In this document: in pieces, positions 8,273-16,100 of the stretch
Position numbering within the stretch: the first letter of the stretch is position 1
How the letters are laid out: every line of letters begins with the position of its first letter
NCBI RefSeq assembly: GCF_000311985.1
Contig: NZ_HE978585.1
Location: 595,522-628,897 of the forward strand
Direction of reading: 5' to 3'
DNA length: 33,376 nt
Source of the DNA: Kallipyga massiliensis ph2
Lineage (GTDB): Bacteria > Bacillota > Clostridia > Tissierellales > Peptoniphilaceae
Notes under the pieces: model-generated
The model's database searches: none
The model's input: the letters and a program-made list of their open reading frames with translations, nothing else
Told to the model about the DNA's origin: nothing
Program-made: the position numbers and the translations under genes

Positions 8273-8305
8273 AGGCCTTTTGATTTTGTTCCAATAGTTA
8301 CTATG

Positions 8306-8385
8306 ACCACGCTGAGAAGCTCGTTTTCGTGAAGGCAACAGAAGCATTCTGATGATCACGATTGCTTCTCGGCGTGGTGTTTTTT
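8306..8385 (+). terminator. Long-stem terminator or attenuator between the UroD-like gene and the desulfidase gene
   Basis: Positions 8306-8320 pair with 8364-8378 over 15 bp (one G-T pair), an inner TCGTGA/TCACGA pair (8327-8332 with 8356-8361) extends the fold, and a run of T follows (8380-8385). It ends only about 18 bp before the next start codon. It could end the upstream operon or act as a conditional attenuator for the desulfidase gene. Confidence 0.65.
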
Positions 8386-8403
8386 ATGTTTAAGGAGGAT
8401 GGG

Positions 8404-9666
8404 TTGGATTATTTTAAAGATTATACCAACTTGTTAAAACAGGAACTTATTCCTGCCGCAGGTTGTACGGAGCCGATTGCCCTTGCATATTCTGCAGCAG
8501 AGGCATCGGCTCTATTACCAGGGCATGCGAAATCTGCTCTTGTACGTGCAAGTGTTAATTTGATCAAGAATGCAAAGTCTGTTTTAGTGCCTGGAACAAA
8601 TGGTCGATATGGTATTCCCATCAGCATTGCCATGGGAATGGTTATAGCAAAGCCGGAGTGCAAGTTAGAAATTCTCGGTCGATCTAATGACGAATACATT
8701 TCAAAAGCCGTTGAATTAGTAAATTCTGATTCTATTAAAGTTGAGCTTATACCTGGCGTTGTTGGCTTCTATGTCGATTTAATCGTGAAAGATGACCAAG
8801 GCAATGAAGCAGAGATTATTCTCAAGGATGAGCATACGAATGTTGTTCTTAAGAGATTAAATGATGAGGTTAAATTACAAAAAGAAATTAATGCGGAAGA
8901 TGAAGTAAAAATTGACTTATCCTTTGAGAGAATTATGACCTATGTTCGCTCGGTTGATTTGGAGCAAGTTTCGGATATTATTGAGAACCAAAAAAAACTG
9001 AACATGGAAATTGCTGAAGAAGGTTTACATCGAAATTGGGGAGCAAATATAGGAGAATTATCTCAAACACTTAATGATGACTCTATTATCAGCAAGTGTA
9101 TGGCTTATGCCAGTGCTGGTTCTGATGCAAGAATGGCTGGTTGCAATATGTCTGTTGTGATCAACTCTGGCAGTGGAAATCAGGGGATCTCTGTCTCTGT
9201 TCCGGTCATTGTTTATGCACGAGAAAAGAAATACGAAGAAGATGTATTAAATCGTGCTCTATTACTTTCTAACCTCCTTGCTCTTTACCAAAAACAAAGT
9301 ATTGGTAGGCTTTCAGCATATTGTGGAGCAGTAACCGCATCTTGTGCAGCGGTAGCGGGGATTGCATTCCTTGACGGATGCGGCGATGATATTATTGCAC
9401 AAACCTATGTTAATGGTGCCACGCAAATATCCGGAATGGTCTGTGATGGTGCAAAAGCATCCTGCGCAGGAAAGATTAATCTTGCCCTATACAGCGCTTT
9501 TCTGGGATATAAGCAAGCATTATCAAATAATAGTTACCAATCCGGACATGGGATCGTCGCTCAAGATATTGATCATACGATTCAAAGCATAGGTCGAATT
9601 GCTAAAAAAGGTATGCATGATACAGATCTTTGTATTGTGGAAGAAATGTTAAATACTAATTCATAG
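8404..9666 (+). CDS. L-cysteine desulfidase (CyuA/UPF0597 family)
   Basis: A 420-residue protein of the CyuA/UPF0597 family, related in fold to the alpha domain of iron-sulfur L-serine dehydratase. Characterised members convert L-cysteine to pyruvate, ammonia and sulfide with a [4Fe-4S] cluster. The N-terminal LIPAAGCTEPIALAY with Cys21, SAYCGAV with Cys307 and GMVCDGAKASCAGK with Cys347 are the conserved cysteines likely to hold the cluster. TTG 8404 is chosen: AAGGAGG at 8392-8398 is ideally spaced and the protein then begins where the family normally begins. It is cytoplasmic and separated from the upstream genes by a hairpin. Its presence beside an ATC hydrolase-type enzyme fits cysteine-derivative breakdown. 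Confidence 0.85.
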   Translation: MDYFKDYTNLLKQELIPAAGCTEPIALAYSAAEASALLPGHAKSALVRASVNLIKNAKSVLVPGTNGRYGIPISIAMGMVIAKPECKLEILGRSNDEYISKAVELVNSDSIKVELIPGVVGFYVDLIVKDDQGNEAEIILKDEHTNVVLKRLNDEVKLQKEINAEDEVKIDLSFERIMTYVRSVDLEQVSDIIENQKKLNMEIAEEGLHRNWGANIGELSQTLNDDSIISKCMAYASAGSDARMAGCNMSVVINSGSGNQGISVSVPVIVYAREKKYEEDVLNRALLLSNLLALYQKQSIGRLSAYCGAVTASCAAVAGIAFLDGCGDDIIAQTYVNGATQISGMVCDGAKASCAGKINLALYSAFLGYKQALSNNSYQSGHGIVAQDIDHTIQSIGRIAKKGMHDTDLCIVEEMLNTNS

Positions 9667-9701
9667 ATGGAAATGTGGTTTTGATCTTCTATGTGATTTT
9701 C

Positions 9702-9735
9702 GATGGATGGCGGAGGAATCTGCCATCCATCTTTT
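9702..9735 (+). terminator. Intrinsic terminator after the cysteine desulfidase gene
   Basis: A perfect 10-bp stem, GATGGATGGC (9702-9711) with GCCATCCATC (9722-9731), is followed by TTTTT. It marks the end of the AT-rich cluster; the next gene (9822) has strikingly different base composition. Confidence 0.85.
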
Positions 9736-9821
9736 TGTTTCTTTGTTCAATTATTTTAGTGCTACAATGACAAGAGATCATTCTATTCATTGAAAACACT
9801 TTTTACAGATCGAGGCCCACC

Positions 9822-11375
9822 ATGGTTGAATCCCCCAAACTCCTATCCTTCCTCAAAGACTACATGTCCATCTATTCCCTTTCCGAAACACCTGCAGAGA
9901 AGGAGGTTCCTCCCTTTCTTTCCGCCCGCCTAAGATCCTGGCCCTATTTCCAGGCTCATCCTGAACATTTGGGGACTTATGAAATCCCAAAGGATCCCTT
10001 GAAACGTGAGATCTTTTGGGCCCTGGTCAAGGGGAAAGGGGAGAGAACGGTCATCCTCCTCCACCACTACGATGTGGTCTCTATTGACAATTTTGGGGCC
10101 CTTCAGGATTTGGCCTTTTGCCCGGAGGACCTGGCCAGGGCCATGCGCAGGGAGGACCTGACTCAGGAGGTCCGGGAGGATTTGGAATCGGGAGACTATC
10201 TTTTTGGACGCGGGGGCTGCGACATGAAGGCCGGCGGGACAATCCAACTGGCCTGCCTGGAGGAATTCTCAAAGATGGAAGATTTTACAGGCAATGTCCT
10301 CCTCCTGGCCGTCCCGGATGAGGAGAACCTGTCGGCCGGCATGCGATCGACCCCTGATCTTCTATTGAACCTAAAGAAACAATTTGGTCTGGACTACGAG
10401 CTCCTGGTCAACTCGGAGCCACATGGGCGGAAGGATCCCAAGCGGGCCACCCTTTATCTGGGCTCCTGCGGCAAGCTCCTCTTTTTTGTCTATGCCAAGT
10501 CGGTGGTGGTCCATATGGGGGAGAACCAAAAGGGGGTGTCCGGCCTAGGAATCATGAGCCGGATTGTGGCTAAGACCGACCAGAACCGGGCCATGACGGA
10601 GGAGGACCGGGGGGAAGTGACTCCGCCTCCGGTTTGGGTCTACCTCCGGGATACCAAGGACCGCTATGATGTCTCCATGCCTCCCGGGGCTTTTGCTGCC
10701 ATGAACCTCATTACCTTCAAAAACGACATCCAATCCTGGAAGGACCGGATGGAGGGGGTCATTCGGGAGGCCATGGAGGAACAATTGGGGGACAACCCCA
10801 ACCACTTTGACTATAGGATCCGGTCTCTGGAAGAACTTTCGGTGGGCCGGGACCTTCAGGAGAAATGGGGGAAAGAGGTGGAGGCCGGCCGAGTGAATTA
10901 CCTGGAGGCGACCTATCACCTGGTCAAGGATCTATTGGAAGAGGATGATTTTCATGGACCCCAGGTGGTCTATGGACTGGTTCCCCCCATGTATCCTTCG
11001 GTCATTTCGGATGAAGAGACGAAGGAATGGGTGGAGGACCTCCTCCGCTATGCCAAGGAAAAATGGGGGTTGGACATGGACAGCCAGCCCTACTTTACGG
11101 GGATTTCCGACCTCTCCTACACCCGGAGTCAAATTTCTCCGGAGGACCGGGAGGCGGTCAAGAAGATGATGGCTTTTTATGGGGCTCCCTACGAGGTCCC
11201 CTTCGAGGGAATGGAAGCCCTGGGAATCCCTGCCATCATGCTGGGACCATGGGGGAAGGACCTTCACCTCAAGACGGAAAGGGTCTATATTAAGGATTTG
11301 CTGGAAGTGACGCCGGATTTGGTGTGCCAGCTGATTTCATGGATTCTAAAAGAAAAAGGCCACAGGAATTCCTAG
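9822..11375 (+). CDS. M20-family metallopeptidase, RocB-like
   Basis: A 517-residue cytoplasmic protein of the M20/ArgE/DapE superfamily, closest in layout to RocB, a protein of arginine utilisation in Bacillus whose exact reaction is not established. Metal and catalytic residues are visible: His82-Tyr-Asp84 (LLHHYDVV), Asp134 in GRGGCDMKAG, and the Glu167-Glu168 pair in PDEEN. The start at ATG 9822 has only a weak GAGG site. The gene stands alone between two terminators and is GC-rich, unlike the genes before it. No arginine genes are adjacent. It probably hydrolyses an amide or peptide bond of a small amino acid derivative. Confidence 0.83.
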   Translation: MVESPKLLSFLKDYMSIYSLSETPAEKEVPPFLSARLRSWPYFQAHPEHLGTYEIPKDPLKREIFWALVKGKGERTVILLHHYDVVSIDNFGALQDLAFCPEDLARAMRREDLTQEVREDLESGDYLFGRGGCDMKAGGTIQLACLEEFSKMEDFTGNVLLLAVPDEENLSAGMRSTPDLLLNLKKQFGLDYELLVNSEPHGRKDPKRATLYLGSCGKLLFFVYAKSVVVHMGENQKGVSGLGIMSRIVAKTDQNRAMTEEDRGEVTPPPVWVYLRDTKDRYDVSMPPGAFAAMNLITFKNDIQSWKDRMEGVIREAMEEQLGDNPNHFDYRIRSLEELSVGRDLQEKWGKEVEAGRVNYLEATYHLVKDLLEEDDFHGPQVVYGLVPPMYPSVISDEETKEWVEDLLRYAKEKWGLDMDSQPYFTGISDLSYTRSQISPEDREAVKKMMAFYGAPYEVPFEGMEALGIPAIMLGPWGKDLHLKTERVYIKDLLEVTPDLVCQLISWILKEKGHRNS

Positions 11376-11393
11376 GAATTCCTGTGGCCTTTT
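11354..11393. terminator. Bidirectional terminator overlapping the peptidase stop codon
   Basis: A 40-bp almost perfect inverted repeat of AAAAGGCCACAGGAATTCC and its complement. The peptidase stop codon (TAG, 11373-11375) lies at its centre. It has A-run and T-run flanks, so it can terminate both the peptidase transcript and the convergent lsrR-lsrK-cupin transcript. Confidence 0.88.
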
Positions 11394-11405
11394 ATCGGTG
11401 AGTGA

Positions 11406-11759
11406 TTAGTCGATCTTAGGATTTTCTAGATTTTCCTTGTCAACCTCCTGATAAGGTGCTAGCGTAGAGATCATTACGACAGGCTCATCATATCGGTTGG
11501 TGACATAGTGGGTCTCATTTGGCTCAATATGAATAAAATCGCCCTTTTCCAAGGTTAAAGTTTCGCCATCAACCACAATATCCACTTTACCTTCCAGGAT
11601 GAAGAAATTTTCTTCCATGATGTTGTGTTTGTGGTTTTGGAAGTCTTGACCCGGCATAAATTGAACCAGGGCAAAATTCATCCTTGGTCCTTTCATCAGA
11701 TACTTGGGGCCATGGTCTCCGTGTCTGTATTCCTTGTCTTTTTCATTTAGTAAAAACAT
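11406..11759 (-). CDS. Small cupin-domain protein in the lsrRK operon
   Basis: A 117-residue single-domain cupin. Motif 1 supplies His43, His45 and Glu50 (NHKHNIMEENFFILEG) and motif 2 supplies His84 (PNETHYVTN), a complete metal site. It starts 17 bp downstream of lsrK on the same strand behind AGGAGG-like sequence, so it is the third gene of an lsrR-lsrK-cupin operon. Small cupins often isomerise or bind phosphosugar-like or dicarbonyl compounds. Since the locus has no lsrG, this protein is a good candidate for the phospho-AI-2 isomerisation step. That role is inference; the fold and operon membership are secure. Confidence 0.85.
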   Translation of the reverse strand: MFLLNEKDKEYRHGDHGPKYLMKGPRMNFALVQFMPGQDFQNHKHNIMEENFFILEGKVDIVVDGETLTLEKGDFIHIEPNETHYVTNRYDEPVVMISTLAPYQEVDKENLENPKID

Positions 11760-11776
11760 TTATTCCTCCTATACTC

Positions 11777-13345
11777 TTATTCACCGATTCCCGGAGCGGA
11801 CCACATGTAGTTAGTCACACCCTTATCGCTCAACTGGAGAATGTGTTTGTAGATCTTTCTCCATTTAACATACTCTTGTTGGTATTTTTTGAAATTTTCC
11901 AGATTTGGCTTATATTCAGCAGCCCAACGGACCGATTGGCCCACTGCTTCTTCAATGCTTTCGTAGATTCCCACGCCCAGGCCGGCCAAGAGGGCCGCAC
12001 CCAGAGCAGTCGCTTCTTTTACCTCTGGAACACGGACGGTTTTATTGGTAACATCTGCCAGGATCTGCGCCCATAGAGGACTCTTTGCAGCCCCGCCGGC
12101 AAAAGTTAGGAAATCGGGCTCAAAACCAGAAATATTCTTCACCATTTCGATGTGTCCCTTTACCAAATAAGCCGTGTTTTCAAGAATGGCTCGGTAAAAG
12201 GTGTATTTATTAAACTTAAGCGAGTCCAGATTGAAATTAATAAAAGCAGGGGAAGCATGCTTCCAGTTGGTGAAATTCATAATATAACTAAAGCAACAGG
12301 ACATCCCATAACTGCCAACGGGGATCTCTTCTGCCTTCTCATTAAGTAGGTTGTAAGGATCCAGTCCAAGTTTCTCGGCATCCTCTTTTTCCTTTTGACA
12401 GAAGCCGTCTCGGAACCATCTCATCACCATCCCCGGCTTAAAGGCCAGCGCCTCGTATTGCCAGAGGTTGGGGAGGGCATGGCAGTTCACCCTTACCCGG
12501 CAGTCCTTATCCGTCAGGGCCTGGTCGGTAACTACCTCATATTGCCAGAAGGAACCTCCAAATACGGCAACTTGTCCAGGCTTAGTGACACCGACGCCTA
12601 GGGAACCTAGCTGGCAGTCACCCCCGCCAACAATGACGGGAAGTCCCAAGGGCAGGCCGGTTTCTTCCGACGCTTTTTCCGTCACTTGGCCCAGCATATC
12701 TCCGTTTTCTAAAACGTCGGGGAAGATATCCGTTCGTATCCCGCACATTTCCGCAATTTCCAGATCCCAATTCCTTGTTTGTAGGTTCATCAGTCCGGTC
12801 GTTGACCCATTACTAGGCTCAATTGCCAATTTTCCGGTGAGCCGGTAGGCCAGCCAGTCATTGAACATCCCCAACTTACTGATTTTTTGATAGATCTCAG
12901 GCATATTATTTTTTATCCAGAGCAAGCGGGGAATGGCATTGAGGGCGAAACTTTGACCACTGACCTGGTAGACCTTCTTTTCCAGATCAGGATGGTTCTT
13001 TATCAGGGAGACCACCTCATCAGTGCTTCGAGAGTCGACATTTGCACAAGCCCACTCTTCCTTGCCCTCATTATCGTAAAGAACAATCCCTTCACGCATA
13101 CAGGTTGTAGAAATGGCCTTAATTTCAGTCGGATCCACTTTGGCCCTGTCCATCAACTCCCTGGTGCATTCACAGGTGAGTTTCCAATTATTTTTCCAGT
13201 CAAAATCCATGCTCCCTGGCCATCTTGAATCTTCTGCATGCGTCCATTCTCTTTGGGCACAGTAGATTTGATTACCGTTAGTGTCGAACAAGACAGCTCG
13301 AATACTTCCTGTGCCGGCATCCAAAGCGAGCAAGTATTGGTTCAT
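11777..13345 (-). CDS. lsrK: Autoinducer-2 kinase LsrK
   Basis: A 522-residue FGGY-family carbohydrate kinase matching E. coli LsrK along its length. LsrK phosphorylates imported AI-2 (DPD) in the cytoplasm, which traps it and makes the LsrR inducer. Recognisable LsrK stretches are ALDAGTGSIRAVLFD at the N-terminus, CMREGIVLY, EWACANVDSR, IPRLLWI, and the C-terminal VKEATALGAALLAGLGVGIY. ATG 13345 is preferred over an upstream in-frame start because GAAGGTG lies in front and the LsrK-like sequence begins there. It follows lsrR by 41 bp. The presence of all other core lsr genes confirms the assignment. Confidence 0.95.
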   Translation of the reverse strand: MNQYLLALDAGTGSIRAVLFDTNGNQIYCAQREWTHAEDSRWPGSMDFDWKNNWKLTCECTRELMDRAKVDPTEIKAISTTCMREGIVLYDNEGKEEWACANVDSRSTDEVVSLIKNHPDLEKKVYQVSGQSFALNAIPRLLWIKNNMPEIYQKISKLGMFNDWLAYRLTGKLAIEPSNGSTTGLMNLQTRNWDLEIAEMCGIRTDIFPDVLENGDMLGQVTEKASEETGLPLGLPVIVGGGDCQLGSLGVGVTKPGQVAVFGGSFWQYEVVTDQALTDKDCRVRVNCHALPNLWQYEALAFKPGMVMRWFRDGFCQKEKEDAEKLGLDPYNLLNEKAEEIPVGSYGMSCCFSYIMNFTNWKHASPAFINFNLDSLKFNKYTFYRAILENTAYLVKGHIEMVKNISGFEPDFLTFAGGAAKSPLWAQILADVTNKTVRVPEVKEATALGAALLAGLGVGIYESIEEAVGQSVRWAAEYKPNLENFKKYQQEYVKWRKIYKHILQLSDKGVTNYMWSAPGIGE

Positions 13346-13386
13346 TTTTTCACCTTCTTTCCTTTTGATGATCAGTGACAAAAAGC

Positions 13387-14301
13387 CTATTCCTTTGCTA
13401 TCAATTGCTCTCCCGTTGCTTCATCTGTAATTAAGACGTTGATATATTTGCCTTTCAGGACTGACAAAATTGCACTGACCTTGTTGGAGCCGCCGGAAAC
13501 ACCGATCACATTGTCGAGCTTCCTTAAGCGGTCTAGGGAAGTGGAAATGAGACGCTTTTCCAGGTCAGATGAAATAAGGTCTCCTTTTTCATCAAGAAAA
13601 TGACTGAGGATATCACCTACGGAACCCATCATTTGAAGCAAACGAAGATCGTTTTTTGATAGGATTCCGTTTTTTACGATAGTGGCATCATCATTTAAGC
13701 CGCCAATTCCAACCACTGTCGTGTCAGAAAGATCCACCATCTTCTGAATTTCCACAACACTGGACTCCTGAATTAAAGCATTCCGGGTTTCTTCCTTTGA
13801 TAAGAGAAGGGGGGATGGAATTAAATTTAGATTAGCATTAAAACGCTTGGAAAAAGAGGGAAGGTAGTAATTGACACCCCCGGTTAAACTGACAAAATTG
13901 ATGGGGCGGTCTACGCTTGCAGCAAGATGGTTGATGACGCGGTTGAGAGTATCCCCATATCCTACATTAATATAGTGGACATCCGGCATGCGATTGATAA
14001 TATACATGGCGGTCGCTACAGCCAAGCTTTCATTGAGGTTGACCAAGGTTTCAGATCTTGGGACCAGGCAGACATCATTTAATTTAAACTTATCCATCAA
14101 CTCTTTTTCTAACTTTAGGCGTTTATTATCGGACTGCTTTAATTTGAAACTCACAACGCCTGTTTCTTTCGCATATTCCAGTAAGCGAATGACTTTTGTG
14201 CGATTGATAGCAAGCAATTCACTAATTTGTTTTTGTGTATAACTTTCCACATAGTAATACCAAGCAACGCGGACCACTTCCTCTGGATCATATTTGCTCA
14301 T
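13387..14301 (-). CDS. lsrR: LsrR-type transcriptional regulator (SorC/DeoR family)
   Basis: A 304-residue SorC-family regulator. An N-terminal helix-turn-helix (about residues 17-45, YTQKQISELLAINRTKVIRLL) is followed by the sugar-phosphate-binding domain with SLTGGVNYY, VVGIGGLNDDATIV, GSVGDILSHFLD and VIGVSGGSNK. LsrR represses lsr genes until phospho-AI-2 binds. ATG 14301 has GGGAGG at good spacing; longer in-frame starts lack one. It is divergent from lsrA, and the shared 281-bp control region has repeated AAATGTT motifs that are likely its operators. It heads the lsrR-lsrK-cupin operon. Confidence 0.92.
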   Translation of the reverse strand: MSKYDPEEVVRVAWYYYVESYTQKQISELLAINRTKVIRLLEYAKETGVVSFKLKQSDNKRLKLEKELMDKFKLNDVCLVPRSETLVNLNESLAVATAMYIINRMPDVHYINVGYGDTLNRVINHLAASVDRPINFVSLTGGVNYYLPSFSKRFNANLNLIPSPLLLSKEETRNALIQESSVVEIQKMVDLSDTTVVGIGGLNDDATIVKNGILSKNDLRLLQMMGSVGDILSHFLDEKGDLISSDLEKRLISTSLDRLRKLDNVIGVSGGSNKVSAILSVLKGKYINVLITDEATGEQLIAKE

Positions 14302-14466
14302 CTCAGCCCTCCCCAGGAAAGAATATTTGTTTTTAATGATAACAAATGTTCTTAAAAAGTCTATCATTGATTTATTTTATCGTCAATAGATGATTTCATT
14401 TCTTTATGGCTATTTTTACAGCTATAAAACGTTCTATTTTTGATAATTAAAAAAATAAATCTTAAA

Positions 14467-14495
14467 TTGACAAGGTTAGGAAAATGTTTTAAGAT
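14467..14495 (+). promoter_or_regulatory. Predicted promoter of lsrACDBF
   Basis: A perfect -35 TTGACA (14467-14472) and -10 TAAGAT (14490-14495) are separated by 17 bp. The spacer contains AAAATGTTTT (14481-14490), one of the repeated boxes, so a bound repressor would block RNA polymerase directly. Confidence 0.75.
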
Positions 14496-14511
14496 AAATA
14501 TAAAATCAGTC

Positions 14512-14534
14512 AAATGTTTTATTGATGAACATTT
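14512..14534. promoter_or_regulatory. Candidate LsrR operator dyad
   Basis: AAATGTT (14512-14518) and its inverse AACATTT (14528-14534) are separated by 9 bp, giving a 23-bp dyad just downstream of the predicted transcription start. Related half-sites occur at 14481-14490 and 14344-14351. Position and repetition fit LsrR autoregulation and repression of the transport operon. Confidence 0.55.
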
Positions 14535-14582
14535 TACCTGAAAACCGAACCTCGACGACTGATCTATAGGAAAGGAATCAAA

Positions 14583-16100
14583 ATGAACCCTGCTGACAAT
14601 GAAGTGCTCTCCGTCAGAGAGATCTATAAGAGCTTCGGGACGAATAAGGTCCTTAAGGGCATTAATCTCCAACTGAGTTCTGGGGAAGTTTTAGCTCTTA
14701 TCGGAGGAAACGGAGCTGGGAAATCGACCCTAATGAAAATCATAATGGGAATTTATAGTCATGATTCCGGAGATATTTTTGTAAATGGAGTAAAAAGATC
14801 CGTAAGCAATCCGGCAGAAGCTTTATCCCAGCATATTTATATGGTCCCCCAGGAGCCCTTGCTTTTTCCCAACATGACCGTTGAAGAAAATATTTTAATA
14901 GGAATAAAGCGGCCTCGGGAAGTCCTTAAAAAGGAGTTGAGGGAAATCCTTAAGGTCCACGGATGGTCGTTCGATCTGGGCGCCAAGGCCATGACTTTAT
15001 CCATTGCAGAACAGCAGTTGGCTGAGATTATCCGTGGGTTACTCCGACAATCTAGAATTTTGATTCTTGATGAGCCTACCAGCGCGTTAACCTTTGATGA
15101 GGTTAATAGCTTATTTGACATTATTAGAGAATTACAAAAAGAGGGGATCGGCATCATCTATATCACCCACCGGATGACAGAGGTCTTTGAGATCGCTACT
15201 CACGTTGCTATTATGCGCGATGGAGTGATCACAGTGAATGGAAAAGTTGATGAATTCACCCGGCAGGACCTAATCAAGGGGCTCATAGAAGATGAAACGG
15301 ATATCCCTCAAGATGAGGTTTGCTTCGATTGCCCGGTTGATTATTCAGTCCCACCGACCTTTGTATTAAAGAACTTCACTGGCTATGGTTTTAAGGATAT
15401 CAACCTCGAGGTCTATCCTGGAGAAATCCTGGGACTCTCCGGTGTGGTAGGGGCCGGCCGTACGGAACTGGCCAGGACCATCTTCGGAAAAGACATTCCT
15501 ATTAGCGGATCTGCACTTCTAAAAGGAGAAGATGTAACAGGATTGCCAACGGATGCCATCATCCATAAGGGGATCAACTACGTCCCAGAAGACCGCCATC
15601 TCCATGGTCTTTTCAAGATCTCAGACATATGTTCAAATACAACAAGTGCTCTCTTGAAAACCTCTAAAAAATTGGGAAACTTCGTCTTGGATTTGGAAAA
15701 GGAAAACAACATTACGAATGAGTATGTTGAACAATTCCACACAAAAATTACAGGAACCAGCCAAGAAACAGGGAGTCTTTCCGGTGGAAACCAACAAAAG
15801 GTGGTTTTAGCCCGGTGTTTAGCCACCAATCCCTCCTTCCTGATTCTTGATGAACCAACAAGAGGAATCGATGCTGGAGCGCGTGGTGATGTTTATGCCA
15901 TTATTAGAAAGTTGAAGGAAACGGGCGTGGCCATCCTCCTCATCTCTAGTGATTTGGAAGAGATTGTTGAGCTGGCTGACCGTGCCATATCCATTTATCA
16001 AGGAAAAATTAATGGGTCCTTCTCTAAGGAAGAGATCGACCTCGACACCCTGATGTGTTCCGCCTTTGATGTTGAGGTAAAGGAGGAAAAGAATGACTAA
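14583..16100 (+). CDS. lsrA: AI-2 import ATP-binding protein LsrA
   Basis: A 505-residue double-ATPase of the sugar ABC importer type, matching LsrA. Domain 1 has Walker A GGNGAGKST at 41-49, an unusual signature LSIAEQQ at 139-145 and Walker B ILDEPTS at 161-167. Domain 2 has the degenerate Walker A GVVGAGRT at 287-294, LSGGNQQ at 399-405 and ILDEPTRGID at 421-430. This asymmetry is normal for RbsA/LsrA proteins. It starts at ATG 14583 behind AGGAAAGG and overlaps lsrC by 8 bp. It powers AI-2 uptake with LsrC, LsrD and LsrB. Confidence 0.93.
   Translation: MNPADNEVLSVREIYKSFGTNKVLKGINLQLSSGEVLALIGGNGAGKSTLMKIIMGIYSHDSGDIFVNGVKRSVSNPAEALSQHIYMVPQEPLLFPNMTVEENILIGIKRPREVLKKELREILKVHGWSFDLGAKAMTLSIAEQQLAEIIRGLLRQSRILILDEPTSALTFDEVNSLFDIIRELQKEGIGIIYITHRMTEVFEIATHVAIMRDGVITVNGKVDEFTRQDLIKGLIEDETDIPQDEVCFDCPVDYSVPPTFVLKNFTGYGFKDINLEVYPGEILGLSGVVGAGRTELARTIFGKDIPISGSALLKGEDVTGLPTDAIIHKGINYVPEDRHLHGLFKISDICSNTTSALLKTSKKLGNFVLDLEKENNITNEYVEQFHTKITGTSQETGSLSGGNQQKVVLARCLATNPSFLILDEPTRGIDAGARGDVYAIIRKLKETGVAILLISSDLEEIVELADRAISIYQGKINGSFSKEEIDLDTLMCSAFDVEVKEEKND

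Larger units (their letters stand above)
14302..14582. promoter_or_regulatory. Divergent lsrR/lsrA control region
   Basis: AT-rich non-coding spacer. It contains a consensus promoter toward lsrA (14467-14495), AAATGTT-type boxes at 14344-14351, 14481-14490 and 14512-14534, and a CG-centred palindrome TAAAACGTTCTA at 14425-14436. The lsrA ribosome site AGGAAAGG is at 14568-14575. A convincing promoter for lsrR was not found; the box at 14344-14351 lies where it would be expected. Confidence 0.7.

Noticed and set aside
9743-9768. Promoter for the RocB-like gene (TTGTTC and TACAAT)
   Set aside because: The spacing is only 14 bp, too short for a reliable call.
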